Assembly (NCBI GenBank): GCA_964619125.1
Contig: CAZUCA010000035.1
Coordinates: forward strand, 1-34,603
Direction: 5' to 3'
DNA: 34,603 bases
DNA from: Owenweeksia sp964619125
Lineage (GTDB): Bacteria; Bacteroidota; Bacteroidia; Flavobacteriales; Schleiferiaceae
Shown: in pieces, positions 15,937 to 23,576 of the stretch
Position numbering within the stretch: position 1 is the stretch's first letter
How the letters are laid out: each line of letters opens with the position of its first letter
Position numbers and translations under genes: made by a program
The notes under the pieces: generated by a model
Told to the model about the DNA's origin: nothing
The model's database searches: none
The model's input: the letters and a program-made list of their open reading frames with translations, nothing else

Positions 15937-16452
15937 CTATTCCCGGTCGGCTTCAAATGCTCTTACAAGCTCAATAAAGCCATCTAGGGTGTCATTTGGT
16001 ACGGTAACGCTCAGGTGATAGTGTTCGATCTTCCAGAGGCTGTCATGCCGGCTTAATACCCCCGAGCCGCGGCAATCGCCCATGTGGGTGGAGAGTAATT
16101 CATCAAACCAGGCGATATCGCCATTATCCGAAAAATAAATATTGCGCTCAATTTTATCGAAATCCCAGCCGGTACCGGCATCGAAGTATTTTTCTGACCA
16201 TTGCCTGAATTCATCACGGGTCCAGAGCTCCGTCTTATCGGTACCAATGTAAATGCCATCGTCGGCCATCTTTTCGAAGTAGGCAAAATCCACATTGGCG
16301 GCATCGTCATGCCACTGGTCAAGGAAATGGTTGATGGACTCCCTGTCAGCTTCTGGATTGTGCTTTGGGGCTCGTTCATCAGCTACTGCTTCCGGCTGAT
16401 TTTGGCAGGCCGCCAGGGTGATGGCTGCAAGGAAAAGAAATACTTGTTTCAT
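15937..16452 (-). CDS. SnoaL/NTF2-like fold lipoprotein
   Basis: A 171-residue predicted lipoprotein with lipobox ITLAAC (C16). The mature part has the helix-plus-curved-sheet pattern of SnoaL-like/DUF4440 proteins: ESINHFLDQWHDDAANVDFA, YFEKMADDGIYIGTDKTELW, EFRQWSEKYF, and the strands NIYFSDNGDIAWFDELLST and SLWKIEHYHLSVTVP. Members range from small enzymes to simple binding folds, and no activity can be assigned. It lies 48 bases after the 3D-domain gene, so it may share its transcript. Confidence 0.8.
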   Translation of the reverse strand: MKQVFLFLAAITLAACQNQPEAVADERAPKHNPEADRESINHFLDQWHDDAANVDFAYFEKMADDGIYIGTDKTELWTRDEFRQWSEKYFDAGTGWDFDKIERNIYFSDNGDIAWFDELLSTHMGDCRGSGVLSRHDSLWKIEHYHLSVTVPNDTLDGFIELVRAFEADRE

Positions 16453-16500
16453 TTTGATATAGTTTGTTGGGCTTGAAAGTACGCACTGCGCCCGAATGAA

Positions 16501-16902
16501 TCAGCGGGCGAGGCTATCCCGCTCTTCATACCAGGAGATAAATACCTTTTGCCGGCCCCATTGGCGGGCCGAGTCGATATTACGGCCAAAGTAGATGTCT
16601 ATGCGCTTACTATAGCGACGGTTCATCTTGTCAAGCACTACAAAGCTATCCTGCAGCTCGTGGATATAGATTTTGCTCAGGTGAGTCAGCCCGGAATCCA
16701 GCAGATCCCGTGATATGGCAACTACCTTCAGCCCCGGTTTCAGAGTGTCGCCCCAGGCGGTAATGGCGGGGTTGCCCTGGGTTTGATAACCATAGGAGTT
16801 GTAGGCAGTGGCTGTAACCGGCATAACCTTGATGTGCAGCGGTTCCCTTTTAGGACTGCAGGCTATTAACAGAAGTATTATCAGCCACCTGGATATTTGC
16901 AT
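16501..16902 (-). CDS. Small lipoprotein with 3D domain
   Basis: A 133-residue predicted lipoprotein with lipobox LLIAC (C15). The 3D domain, named for three conserved aspartates, fills the mature part: TATAYNS, then AITAWGDTLKPGLKVVAIS (D52), FVVLDKMNRRYSKRIDIYFG (D91, D102) and the closing AxxWGRQKVFI strand. All three aspartates are present. Similar folds occur in MltA lytic transglycosylases and in resuscitation-type cell-wall proteins, so a peptidoglycan role is likely but not shown. It starts 11 bases after the GNAT gene. Confidence 0.85.
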   Translation of the reverse strand: MQISRWLIILLLIACSPKREPLHIKVMPVTATAYNSYGYQTQGNPAITAWGDTLKPGLKVVAISRDLLDSGLTHLSKIYIHELQDSFVVLDKMNRRYSKRIDIYFGRNIDSARQWGRQKVFISWYEERDSLAR

Positions 16903-16913
16903 ATTGCCCTAAA

Positions 16914-17429
16914 TTAGGCATTTCGGCCCAGCCCTTTCAGGTCAACCTGTAAGCGCATTTCATAATCGTCCATCACAAAGCCGCCGCCGATATCGATTAT
17001 CAGCGGACGCACTTTCTCAAAACCCATCTTCAGGTAGGCTGCGATGGCTTGGGTGTTGTACTTATTTACGGTAAGCCGGATAGCAGCCAGCCGTCGCTGG
17101 CGCGCCTGCTTCGTCACAAAGTCAATCATGTGGCGGCCATAACCTTTTCCCCTGGCGTTGCTTTCGAGGTAAATTTTGGAAAGAAAAAGGGCATCGCCCT
17201 GCTGCCGGAAGGCGAGGTAACCCAACAAACGGCTATAAGCATAGGCACCGTAATATTCATAACCCTCCTCCAGCTGCTGTTGCATGGTGGCCAGCGATTG
17301 AAACTTCTGCAGCATATACTCTACCTGCTTCGCCCCGATGATGGGGGTGTAATGGTGGCGCCAGATGGTGGCGGCGAGGGTTTCGATGGCCATAAGTTCG
17401 GCCTCGCTGGCGGCGGGTTTGATTAGCAT
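16914..17429 (-). CDS. GNAT-family N-acetyltransferase
   Basis: A 171-residue cytoplasmic acetyltransferase. The acetyl-CoA pyrophosphate loop is ARGKGYGRHMI (motif A), preceded by strand LFLSKIYLES and followed by the motif B stretch IRLTVNKYNTQAIAAYLKMGFEK. The N-terminal half (AATIWRHHYTPIIG) is like Bacteroidota proteins annotated simply as GNAT. The substrate, protein N-terminus or small molecule, is unknown. It is the first gene of a leftward group with the 3D-domain and SnoaL-like lipoproteins; this may be only physical proximity. Confidence 0.9.
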   Translation of the reverse strand: MLIKPAASEAELMAIETLAATIWRHHYTPIIGAKQVEYMLQKFQSLATMQQQLEEGYEYYGAYAYSRLLGYLAFRQQGDALFLSKIYLESNARGKGYGRHMIDFVTKQARQRRLAAIRLTVNKYNTQAIAAYLKMGFEKVRPLIIDIGGGFVMDDYEMRLQVDLKGLGRNA

Positions 17430-17977
17430 GGGGTAAAGATAGAGGGTAATCGGTATTGCCGCTGATCTTCGACTCCGCTCAGACTAACAGCGGCAAACGC
17501 CCCTGAATTTATGGTTCTAAAACTCTCCCTCGACTATGCCCGCGCTGAAGCTTACGCAAGCGCTGAGCCCTTTTGCGAAAGTGCTCCGGCATATAGGTTC
17601 CGCTCGCGAAACCAGTGATTGTTGCAAGTTGACCCTCTTTTACCACCTGTACCTTGAACTTTGAGCTTTGAACCCCGCCTGCCTGATTGTCGTCTTTCAG
17701 CCGGGCAAACTTCAACCTTGAACCCGGCCTGACCGCTTGACGCTAGTCATTCGGGCAGGCTTGAACCTTGAACCAATACAATGTGCCGCTCCTACGGAGC
17801 TCAATAAGCTCTTGGCCTAACTAAGGCTAGAAGGATGCCGCCCCGCTGGGGCTCAGACTGACAGCCGCAGGTATCCCAGCTTTAAAACCTTACTACCTTA
17901 AAACTTTAGAACCATTAGCAACAAAAAAACCCCCAGCGGCAGGCTGAGGGTTTCATAAGGCTAAATAATATGTACTT
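17430..17977. repeat. 548-bp repeat-rich non-coding region
   Basis: No credible gene is present. A 9-bp inverted repeat (17456-17464 with 17488-17496) surrounds a loop containing CTTCGACTCCGCTCAG. A 19-bp direct repeat with two mismatches occurs at 17477-17495 and 17851-17869. Three clusters of TTGAACCTTGAACC-like heptads lie at 17651-17674, 17711-17725 and 17761-17774; on the minus strand they read as TTCAAGG/TTCAAAG repeats, common between Bacteroidota genes. A short GCCCC-GGGGC hairpin (17840-17852) and the atpG terminator complete the stretch. A leftward 68-codon open frame at 17509-17715 is just translated repeat. Confidence 0.7.
17922..17950 (-). terminator. Intrinsic terminator of the atp operon
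   Basis: An 8-bp stem (17930-17937 with 17943-17950, one G-T pair) with a 5-nt loop. On the minus strand it is followed by seven T. It lies 27 bases past the atpG stop. Confidence 0.9.
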
Positions 17978-18844
17978 CTATCCGGCCAGGGCTTCGGCAC
18001 CACCCACGATCTCGAGGATCTCGTTGGTAATGGCCGCCTGACGGGCTTTGTTGTATTCGAGGGTAAGACTGCGCTTAAGGTCATTGGCGTTATCAGTAGC
18101 CTTGTGCATGGCCGTCATACGCGCACCGTGCTCAGAGGCATTGCTGTCCAATACCGCCTTGTAAAGCTGGGTCTTCAGCGACTTGGGGATCAGGTCTTCG
18201 AGGATGTCTTCCTTGGAAGGCTCGTAGATGTACTCACCAGTAGTCATCTCGTCTTCGTCCACCTCAGGGGCACTAACGGGCAAAAACTGCTCCAGCATTA
18301 CGGTTTGTACCGCCGCGTTCTTAAACTGATTATAGATCAGTTCGATGCGATCGTAGTCACCATCGCGGAACTTTTTCATCAGTGCCTCAGCAATCTCAGC
18401 CACGTTCTCGAAGCTCAGGTCGTCCCACAGGCTGCTGTGGTTGCCTGCCATCTTCATTTCACGACGGGTAAAGAGGTCATTAACCTTTTTACCAACCGGC
18501 AACAGATGATACTCCACATCAGGGTTGTCCTTGATGGTTGCCATAGCCTTTTTGAAAATGTTGGCGTTGAAGGCACCGGCCAATCCGCGATTGGAAGAAA
18601 TGGTTACCAACAACACTTTCTTCACTTCCTCGGGCTGACGCGAGTAAACACCTTCACTGGCATCGAGGGTTGCACTTACGTTTATCAGGATTTCTTCCAG
18701 CTTCTGGGCATAAGGGCGCAGATCGGTAATCGCATCCTGGGCACGCTTAAGCTTGGCCGCCGATACCATCTTCATGGCAGAAGTGATCTGCATGGTAGAA
18801 GATACCGAGGTAATCCTGCTTCTTAATTCCTTTAAGTTCGCCAT
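17978..18844 (-). CDS. atpG: ATP synthase F1 subunit gamma
   Basis: The central rotor shaft of F1, linking the c-ring to the catalytic head. The 288 residues match the family. The N-terminal helix is MANLKELRSRITSVSSTMQITSAMKMVSAAKLKRAQ and the C-terminal helix contains the family signature around NASEHGARMTAMHKATDNA and ITNEILEIVGGAEAL. The insert EVDEDEMTTGEYIYEPSKED in the middle is acidic. It is the last gene of the leftward operon. A 12-bp perfect hairpin lies in the 77-bp gap before it, which could set its level relative to atpA. The stretch quoted for the N-terminal helix is the diagnostic one. Confidence 0.97.
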   Translation of the reverse strand: MANLKELRSRITSVSSTMQITSAMKMVSAAKLKRAQDAITDLRPYAQKLEEILINVSATLDASEGVYSRQPEEVKKVLLVTISSNRGLAGAFNANIFKKAMATIKDNPDVEYHLLPVGKKVNDLFTRREMKMAGNHSSLWDDLSFENVAEIAEALMKKFRDGDYDRIELIYNQFKNAAVQTVMLEQFLPVSAPEVDEDEMTTGEYIYEPSKEDILEDLIPKSLKTQLYKAVLDSNASEHGARMTAMHKATDNANDLKRSLTLEYNKARQAAITNEILEIVGGAEALAG

Positions 18845-18869
18845 CTTATATCAGTTAAGAGTTAGCAGT

Positions 18870-18897
18870 GAGGAGCGCCGGAGTGCCGGCGCTCCTC
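18870..18897 (-). promoter_or_regulatory. Intercistronic hairpin between atpA and atpG
   Basis: A perfect 12-bp GC-rich stem (18870-18881 with 18886-18897) closes a 4-nt loop. It lacks a T run on either strand, so it is not a standard terminator. An RNase-processing or stability element is more likely. Confidence 0.6.
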
Positions 18898-18921
18898 CCC
18901 TTTCAATACTCTTAAATCAGT

Positions 18922-20496
18922 TTAATATTTAGCAGCTATGTCTTTAGCTACTTTGCTAAGGGTATCGGTAGCCTCGTCGGTAAGTTTACCCTGACGGAGG
19001 GTTTCCAATACATCGCTGTGCTTATTGCTCAGGTAGTCGAGGTATTCGGCTTCGAATTCCTTCACCTTGTTTACAGGCACCTTGTTCAGCAGACCTTTAG
19101 TACCGGCGTAGATGATAGCTACTTGCCTCTCTACCGATACGGGGCTGTTTACTCCCTGCTTCAGCACTTCCACGTTGCGCTTACCTTTGTTGATAACCGC
19201 CATGGTAGCAGCGTCGAGGTCAGAACCGAACTTGGCGAAAGCCTCCAGCTCACGATACTGAGCCTGGTCAAGCTTAAGGGTACCTGATACCTTCTTCATC
19301 GACTTGATCTGGGCGTTACCACCTACCCGTGATACCGAAATACCAACGTTAATAGCAGGACGTACACCGGAGTTGAACAGGTCAGACTCGAGGAAGATCT
19401 GTCCGTCAGTAATCGAAATTACGTTGGTAGGAATGTAAGCAGACACGTCTCCAGCCTGAGTTTCGATGATAGGAAGGGCAGTCAGTGAACCACCACCTTT
19501 CACTTTGTCTTTCAATGACTCGGGCAGGTCATTCATGTTTTTAGCTACCTTGTCATCGGCGATCACCTTAGCGGCGCGCTCGAGCAGGCGGCTGTGGAGG
19601 TAGAATACGTCACCGGGGTATGCCTCACGACCGGGAGGACGACGAAGCAGCAGGGATACCTCACGGTAAGCCACCGCCTGCTTAGACAGGTCATCATACA
19701 CGATCAGGGCAGGACGGCCAGTGTCGCGGAAGTACTCACCGATAGCTGCACCGGCAAAAGGAGCGTAAAACTGCATCGGAGCGGGGTCAGAGGCGTTGGC
19801 CGCCACGATTACGGTGTAGTCAAGAGCACCTTTCTCCTCCAGAGTTTTGGCGATCTGGGCTACGGTAGAACCTTTCTGACCAATGGCTACATAGATACAG
19901 AATACGGGCTCACCGCGATCGTAGAATTCTTTCTGGTTAATGATGGTATCGAGAGCTACTACAGTTTTACCGGTTTGACGGTCACCGATGATAAGCTCAC
20001 GCTGGCCACGGCCTACAGGAATCATGGAGTCGATCGCCTTGATACCGGTTTGCAGAGGCTCGTTTACCGGCTGACGGAAGATTACACCAGGAGCTTTACG
20101 CTCGAGGGGCATCTCAAAAGTTTCGCCTTCAATCGGTCCTTTACCGTCGATGGGGTTACCCAGGGTATCCACCACGCGGCCCAGCATACCTTCACCAACA
20201 TTGATAGAGGCAATGCGGTTAGTACGCTTTACGGTACTACCTTCTTTAATTTCGTCAGAGGCACCGAGGAGTACGATACCTACGTTGTCTTCCTCGAGGT
20301 TAAGTACAATACCGCGAAGGCCGTTCTCAAACTCCACAAGCTCACCAGCCTGGGCGTTGCTGAGACCATAGGCGCGGGCAATACCGTCACCTACCTGCAG
20401 TACGGTTCCTACTTCTTCCAGTTCGGTTTCTGATTGGAAACCGGCCAACTGTTGTCTTAAGATTGCTGATACTTCAGCGGGTTTAACTTCTGCCAT
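18922..20496 (-). CDS. atpA: ATP synthase F1 subunit alpha
   Basis: The non-catalytic nucleotide-binding subunit of the F1 hexamer. The 524 residues are of normal length. Walker A is GDRQTGKT at 171-178, the Walker B region is LIVYDDLSKQAVAYRE, and the conserved LLRRPPGREAYPGDVFYLHS follows. The arginine finger lies in SVSRVGGNAQ. The partner catalytic subunit beta is not in this window. It starts 28 bases after atpH. Confidence 0.98.
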   Translation of the reverse strand: MAEVKPAEVSAILRQQLAGFQSETELEEVGTVLQVGDGIARAYGLSNAQAGELVEFENGLRGIVLNLEEDNVGIVLLGASDEIKEGSTVKRTNRIASINVGEGMLGRVVDTLGNPIDGKGPIEGETFEMPLERKAPGVIFRQPVNEPLQTGIKAIDSMIPVGRGQRELIIGDRQTGKTVVALDTIINQKEFYDRGEPVFCIYVAIGQKGSTVAQIAKTLEEKGALDYTVIVAANASDPAPMQFYAPFAGAAIGEYFRDTGRPALIVYDDLSKQAVAYREVSLLLRRPPGREAYPGDVFYLHSRLLERAAKVIADDKVAKNMNDLPESLKDKVKGGGSLTALPIIETQAGDVSAYIPTNVISITDGQIFLESDLFNSGVRPAINVGISVSRVGGNAQIKSMKKVSGTLKLDQAQYRELEAFAKFGSDLDAATMAVINKGKRNVEVLKQGVNSPVSVERQVAIIYAGTKGLLNKVPVNKVKEFEAEYLDYLSNKHSDVLETLRQGKLTDEATDTLSKVAKDIAAKY

Positions 20497-20524
20497 TTTT
20501 ATTTAGCCTTAATCAATGTTCTTA

Positions 20525-21082
20525 TTAGTAATCAGCTACGAAGATGTTTTTTTGAAAACTGCGCTTCAATTGTTCGAGCTGGGCGGCAATACTGCCATTG
20601 TACTCTTTGTCTGCCACGCGTATTTTGAGGCCACCGATCATGGAAGGATCCACCTTCTCGCTGATCACGATCTCGTTGTTGGTAACGGACGCCAGCTTCT
20701 TACGGATTTCCTCGCGTTGGGCTTCTGTAAGCGGCTTGGCCACGGTTACAGTAGCTTCCTCGATGCCTTTCATGGCGCGGTAGCTTTCGATAAAGCCACG
20801 CAGGATTCCCTCGAGCTGACCTTCACGACCCTTGCGGGCAATGATCTTCACATAGTTGGAGATGATTTCGCCCAGACTTCCTTCAAAGACGGCGTCAATC
20901 ACCTTTTCTTTTTTATCAGTGCTGATGATGGGGCTCTTCAAAAGGTTTCTGAATTCGCGCGAGTCATCAATCACTGCGAGCATACGGTCCACATCACCCT
21001 TAACTTCCTCCACCTGGTTTACTTCCCTGGCGTAGTCGAGCAGTGATTTGGCGTAACGCTTATCTACTTTGGTAATCAGCAT
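20525..21082 (-). CDS. atpH: ATP synthase F1 subunit delta
   Basis: Joins the F1 head to the peripheral stalk (b subunits). The 185-residue protein has the family start (VDKRYAKSLLDYAREVNQVEEV) and the C-terminal signature around VTNNEIVISEKVDPSMIGGLKIRVADKEYNGSIAAQLEQL. The length is typical. It lies 11 bases after atpF within the leftward operon, so it is probably translated from the same transcript. Confidence 0.95.
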   Translation of the reverse strand: MLITKVDKRYAKSLLDYAREVNQVEEVKGDVDRMLAVIDDSREFRNLLKSPIISTDKKEKVIDAVFEGSLGEIISNYVKIIARKGREGQLEGILRGFIESYRAMKGIEEATVTVAKPLTEAQREEIRKKLASVTNNEIVISEKVDPSMIGGLKIRVADKEYNGSIAAQLEQLKRSFQKNIFVADY

Positions 21083-21093
21083 GCTATACCGGC

Positions 21094-21606
21094 TTAGTTA
21101 AGTTTGAAATCCTCCAGCTGGTTTTCCACCAGTTGCTCGTGGTTTTCCTGCTTATCGAGTTCTTTGCGGAGAATCTTCTCAGCAATCTCGATAGACATGC
21201 GACCCACCTGGTTTTTAAGTTCGGTGATAGCCGCCATTTTTTCGTTTTCGATCTGCTCACGGGCGGTTTCAATGATGCGGTCGGCCTCAGTAGATGCCTT
21301 AGCTTTCGCCTCGTTGATCATGCTCTCCTTCATTTCACGCGCATCCTTTAGCATCTCATCGCGCTCCATGCGGGCTTCCTTGAGGATCTTTTCGTTGTCA
21401 GACTTCAGTTGGGCCATTTCCTCACGGGCCTTCTCAGCCTGGTCAAGAGCCTTATCAATTGACTCTTCACGGGCTTTTACGGCTCCCAGGATGGGTTTCC
21501 AGGCAAACTTGCGCAGGAGCACCAACAGGATGAGGAAAGTAACGGTGGTCCAGAACAGCAGTCCGATATCTGGTTTAACCAATGGGTTTAAAGCAAGTAA
21601 TTGCAT
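21094..21606 (-). CDS. atpF: ATP synthase F0 subunit b
   Basis: Part of the peripheral stalk. One N-terminal transmembrane helix (GLLFWTTVTFLILLVLLRKF, about 15-34) is followed by a long charged coiled coil (ARMERDEMLKDAREMKESM and similar) to the end. The 170 residues are of usual length. It follows atpE, with a strong hairpin in the 87-bp gap that may reduce its expression compared with the c-ring subunit. Confidence 0.95.
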   Translation of the reverse strand: MQLLALNPLVKPDIGLLFWTTVTFLILLVLLRKFAWKPILGAVKAREESIDKALDQAEKAREEMAQLKSDNEKILKEARMERDEMLKDAREMKESMINEAKAKASTEADRIIETAREQIENEKMAAITELKNQVGRMSIEIAEKILRKELDKQENHEQLVENQLEDFKLN

Positions 21607-21644
21607 AGTAAGTAATTAAAATCCTTTGTTAATAATGGTTAAAG

Positions 21645-21676
21645 AAGGGCCCACAACCAACCGTTGTGTGGCCCTT
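21645..21676 (-). promoter_or_regulatory. Intercistronic hairpin between atpE and atpF
   Basis: A 13-bp stem with one bulged base: AAGGGCC/GGCCCTT outside and CACAAC/GTTGTG inside, with a 5-nt loop. It starts 18 bases past the atpE stop. The minus-strand sequence after it (CTTTAACC) is a poor T run, so partial termination or protection of the atpE 3' end are both possible. Confidence 0.6.
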
Positions 21677-21693
21677 GCTTTGTTTGTTGAAAC

Positions 21694-21891
21694 TTACGCG
21701 ATCAGTGAAACTACCACACCAAAGAGAGCAACGCCCTCAACAAGTGCAGCAGCGATGATCATCGCAGTTTGGATCTTACCGCTAGCTTCAGGCTGACGGG
21801 CGATACCTTCCATGGCACGACCACCTACCTGTCCGATACCGATACCGGCACCGATTACAGCTAAACCAGCTCCAATTGCAGCAAAACTCAT
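21694..21891 (-). CDS. atpE: ATP synthase F0 subunit c
   Basis: The proteolipid that forms the rotor ring in the inner membrane. The 65-residue protein is two helices joined by the RQPEASGKIQ loop. The ion-binding carboxylate is E52 (AALVEGVALFG), and the first helix has the GAGIGIGQVGG glycine pattern. The residues after E52 are Gly-Val, not the Ser-Thr seen in sodium-binding c subunits, so proton use is inferred. It needs many copies per enzyme, which gives a reason for the hairpin downstream of it. Confidence 0.96.
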   Translation of the reverse strand: MSFAAIGAGLAVIGAGIGIGQVGGRAMEGIARQPEASGKIQTAMIIAAALVEGVALFGVVVSLIA

Positions 21892-21930
21892 AGTAATCAG
21901 GATTTATAATTAAACAAAAAACTAAAATTC

Positions 21931-23079
21931 TTAATGGTGATCTTCACTAACTGCCTGTCCCAAAAACAGAGCGGTAAGCATGGTGAAGATAAATGCCTGC
22001 AGGGCGGCTACCAGTAGTTCCAGTACCGAGATGAACAGTGCAAAAGGCACTGACACCGCTGCCATGGCCACCGACTTAAAAATAAAGATCAGCGAAACCA
22101 GGCTCAGCACGATGATGTGTCCGGCCGTAATATTGGCGAAGAGACGAATCATCAGGGCAAAGAACTTGATAACTACGTTTGAGGCAAATTCGATTGGGAA
22201 AAGTATGGGCCACAGCCACCAGGGCTTGGGCGCAAAAATGTGTTTCCAGTAGGCTTTGTTTCCGCTTACATTTACTACCAGCAGGGCGATAAATGACAGG
22301 GCGAGGGTGAAGGCGATATTACCGGAAAGGTTGGCGCTGAACGGGAATACAGGAATAAGTCCCATCAGGTTGATCGTCCAGATCAGGAAGAAGATGGTAA
22401 GCAGGAAAGGCATATAGCGATCAGCGGTGCGGCCAATTTGGGGGCGGCCAATATCGTCGCGTACAAATACCACCAATGGCTCTACGAATGAGGCCAGGCC
22501 ACGGGGCACGCGATGACCACTCTTCTTATACTTGCGGGCGGCGGTTCCGAAAATCAGGAACAGAATAATGCCGGCAATAAAGAGTGAGAATACGTTCTTA
22601 GTGATGGAGAAATCCAGGGGCTCAGTGTTGGTAGGGTGCCCTTCCTCATCCATGCTGAGGTGCTGGTCAGGACTGTCGAGCTGAAAGATGTCTTCGTGAT
22701 AGTTTACAAAGTACTGCCCGTTGGCTTCCACTACGTGGTGACCGTGGTCATCGTGGTGAAACTCAGAGGACATAAAGGTAACCAGGCCTTTATCGGTCCA
22801 AAGGATTACCGGCAGGGGCATGGAAACCGCCTCGTCGCCTTCGCCATAAATATGAAAGGAGTGTGAATCCTGAATGTGGTGCATGATGACCGGGGTAGGG
22901 TCGTAATCACCCTCTTCCTCATTGGCGTGAACATCCTCTTCTTCAATTACCGTTTCGGCATCGGCGCTGTGGTGCTCATCGTGTTCATGCTGTCCACCAT
23001 CCTGTGCACGCAATCCGGTAGAAAAGAAAAACAGTACGGCGGCACTCGCTAACGTACTGAGATTTAAAAGTTTGCGCAT
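21931..23079 (-). CDS. atpB: ATP synthase F0 subunit a with long N-terminal extension
   Basis: The stator channel subunit next to the c-ring. At 382 residues it is over 100 longer than the E. coli protein. A signal peptide (RKLLNLSTLASAAVLFFF, ending near LRAQDG) leads into a His/Asp/Glu-rich segment of about 120 residues (HEHDEHHSADAE, HHDDHGHH), predicted periplasmic. The membrane part follows, with the essential Arg at R312 (ALMIRLFANITAGH) and Q361 in the last helix. Such extensions occur in other Bacteroidota. A consensus promoter lies directly upstream (23118-23147). Confidence 0.95.
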   Translation of the reverse strand: MRKLLNLSTLASAAVLFFFSTGLRAQDGGQHEHDEHHSADAETVIEEEDVHANEEEGDYDPTPVIMHHIQDSHSFHIYGEGDEAVSMPLPVILWTDKGLVTFMSSEFHHDDHGHHVVEANGQYFVNYHEDIFQLDSPDQHLSMDEEGHPTNTEPLDFSITKNVFSLFIAGIILFLIFGTAARKYKKSGHRVPRGLASFVEPLVVFVRDDIGRPQIGRTADRYMPFLLTIFFLIWTINLMGLIPVFPFSANLSGNIAFTLALSFIALLVVNVSGNKAYWKHIFAPKPWWLWPILFPIEFASNVVIKFFALMIRLFANITAGHIIVLSLVSLIFIFKSVAMAAVSVPFALFISVLELLVAALQAFIFTMLTALFLGQAVSEDHH

Positions 23080-23117
23080 TTCTGTACTTATCAGGTTACC
23101 CTTTTCAAAAATCGCTG

Positions 23118-23147
23118 CAAATGTAGCTATAAATCTTAAAAACCAAA
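23118..23147 (-). promoter_or_regulatory. Consensus Bacteroidota-type promoter of atpB
   Basis: On the minus strand TTTG (23147-23144) is followed after 18 bases by TACATTTG (23125-23118), an exact match to -33 TTTG / -7 TAnnTTTG. It lies 39 bases before the atpB start, giving an expected leader of about 30 nt. This suggests atpBEFHAG can be transcribed separately from the upstream PorW-bactofilin-atpZ genes. Confidence 0.7.
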
Positions 23148-23174
23148 GGGGTTATAAACAAAATATTAACACCC

Positions 23175-23573
23175 TTAATCCGCACCCTCATCGGGCCGCG
23201 ATTTAAGCAGGATAGCCACCTGCAGGGCGTCCCACAAGAGGTACAGAAAATAAGCGGCAAAGAAGTGGAGCACCGGTATCCTGGGTTCGCCCATGGAGCC
23301 TTTAATTATGGGAAACAGGAAAATCATCGCCGCGGCAATTTTAAGAAACACCAGTCCGAGGAAAGCAAAACCCACCTTATCGAAGTAGCTCTTCCACACA
23401 TATACCACCGCAGCCAGGGTAGCCAGGGTAAGAATTGTAATAAAGATGTGGCTTTTAAAGAGAAATTCGCGGTTGAGACTGAGGCTGCTGTACTCCAGCA
23501 AGCCCCAATGCCCGAGGGCAACGATTACCGAAAACAGCAGTGTTTGGACAAACACCTTACTGGTTATTTTCAA
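23175..23573 (-). CDS. Small four-helix membrane protein in the atp locus (DUF6168-like)
   Basis: A 132-residue integral membrane protein with four predicted helices (about 8-24, 41-60, 68-90 and 104-124), no charged active-site motif, and a short acidic tail (SRPDEGAD). It resembles small Bacteroidota proteins found between atpZ and atpB, where other bacteria carry AtpI. A helper role in c-ring or F0 assembly is inferred from position only. The start codon is TTG (23573), 3 bases after the atpZ stop; no ATG start is available nearby. Confidence 0.7.
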   Translation of the reverse strand: MKITSKVFVQTLLFSVIVALGHWGLLEYSSLSLNREFLFKSHIFITILTLATLAAVVYVWKSYFDKVGFAFLGLVFLKIAAAMIFLFPIIKGSMGEPRIPVLHFFAAYFLYLLWDALQVAILLKSRPDEGAD

Positions 23574-23576
23574 TCT

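Noticed and set aside
17509..17715. 68-codon leftward open frame in the repeat region
   Set aside because: Its translation (SSKFKVQ and similar) is that of common Bacteroidota heptad repeats, not a protein.
18104..18826. 240-codon rightward open frame opposite atpG
   Set aside because: Antisense shadow of atpG, with low-complexity His/Leu-rich translation.
19594..20433. 279-codon rightward open frame opposite atpA
   Set aside because: It is a shadow of the highly conserved atpA coding strand; no recognisable domain and no start context.
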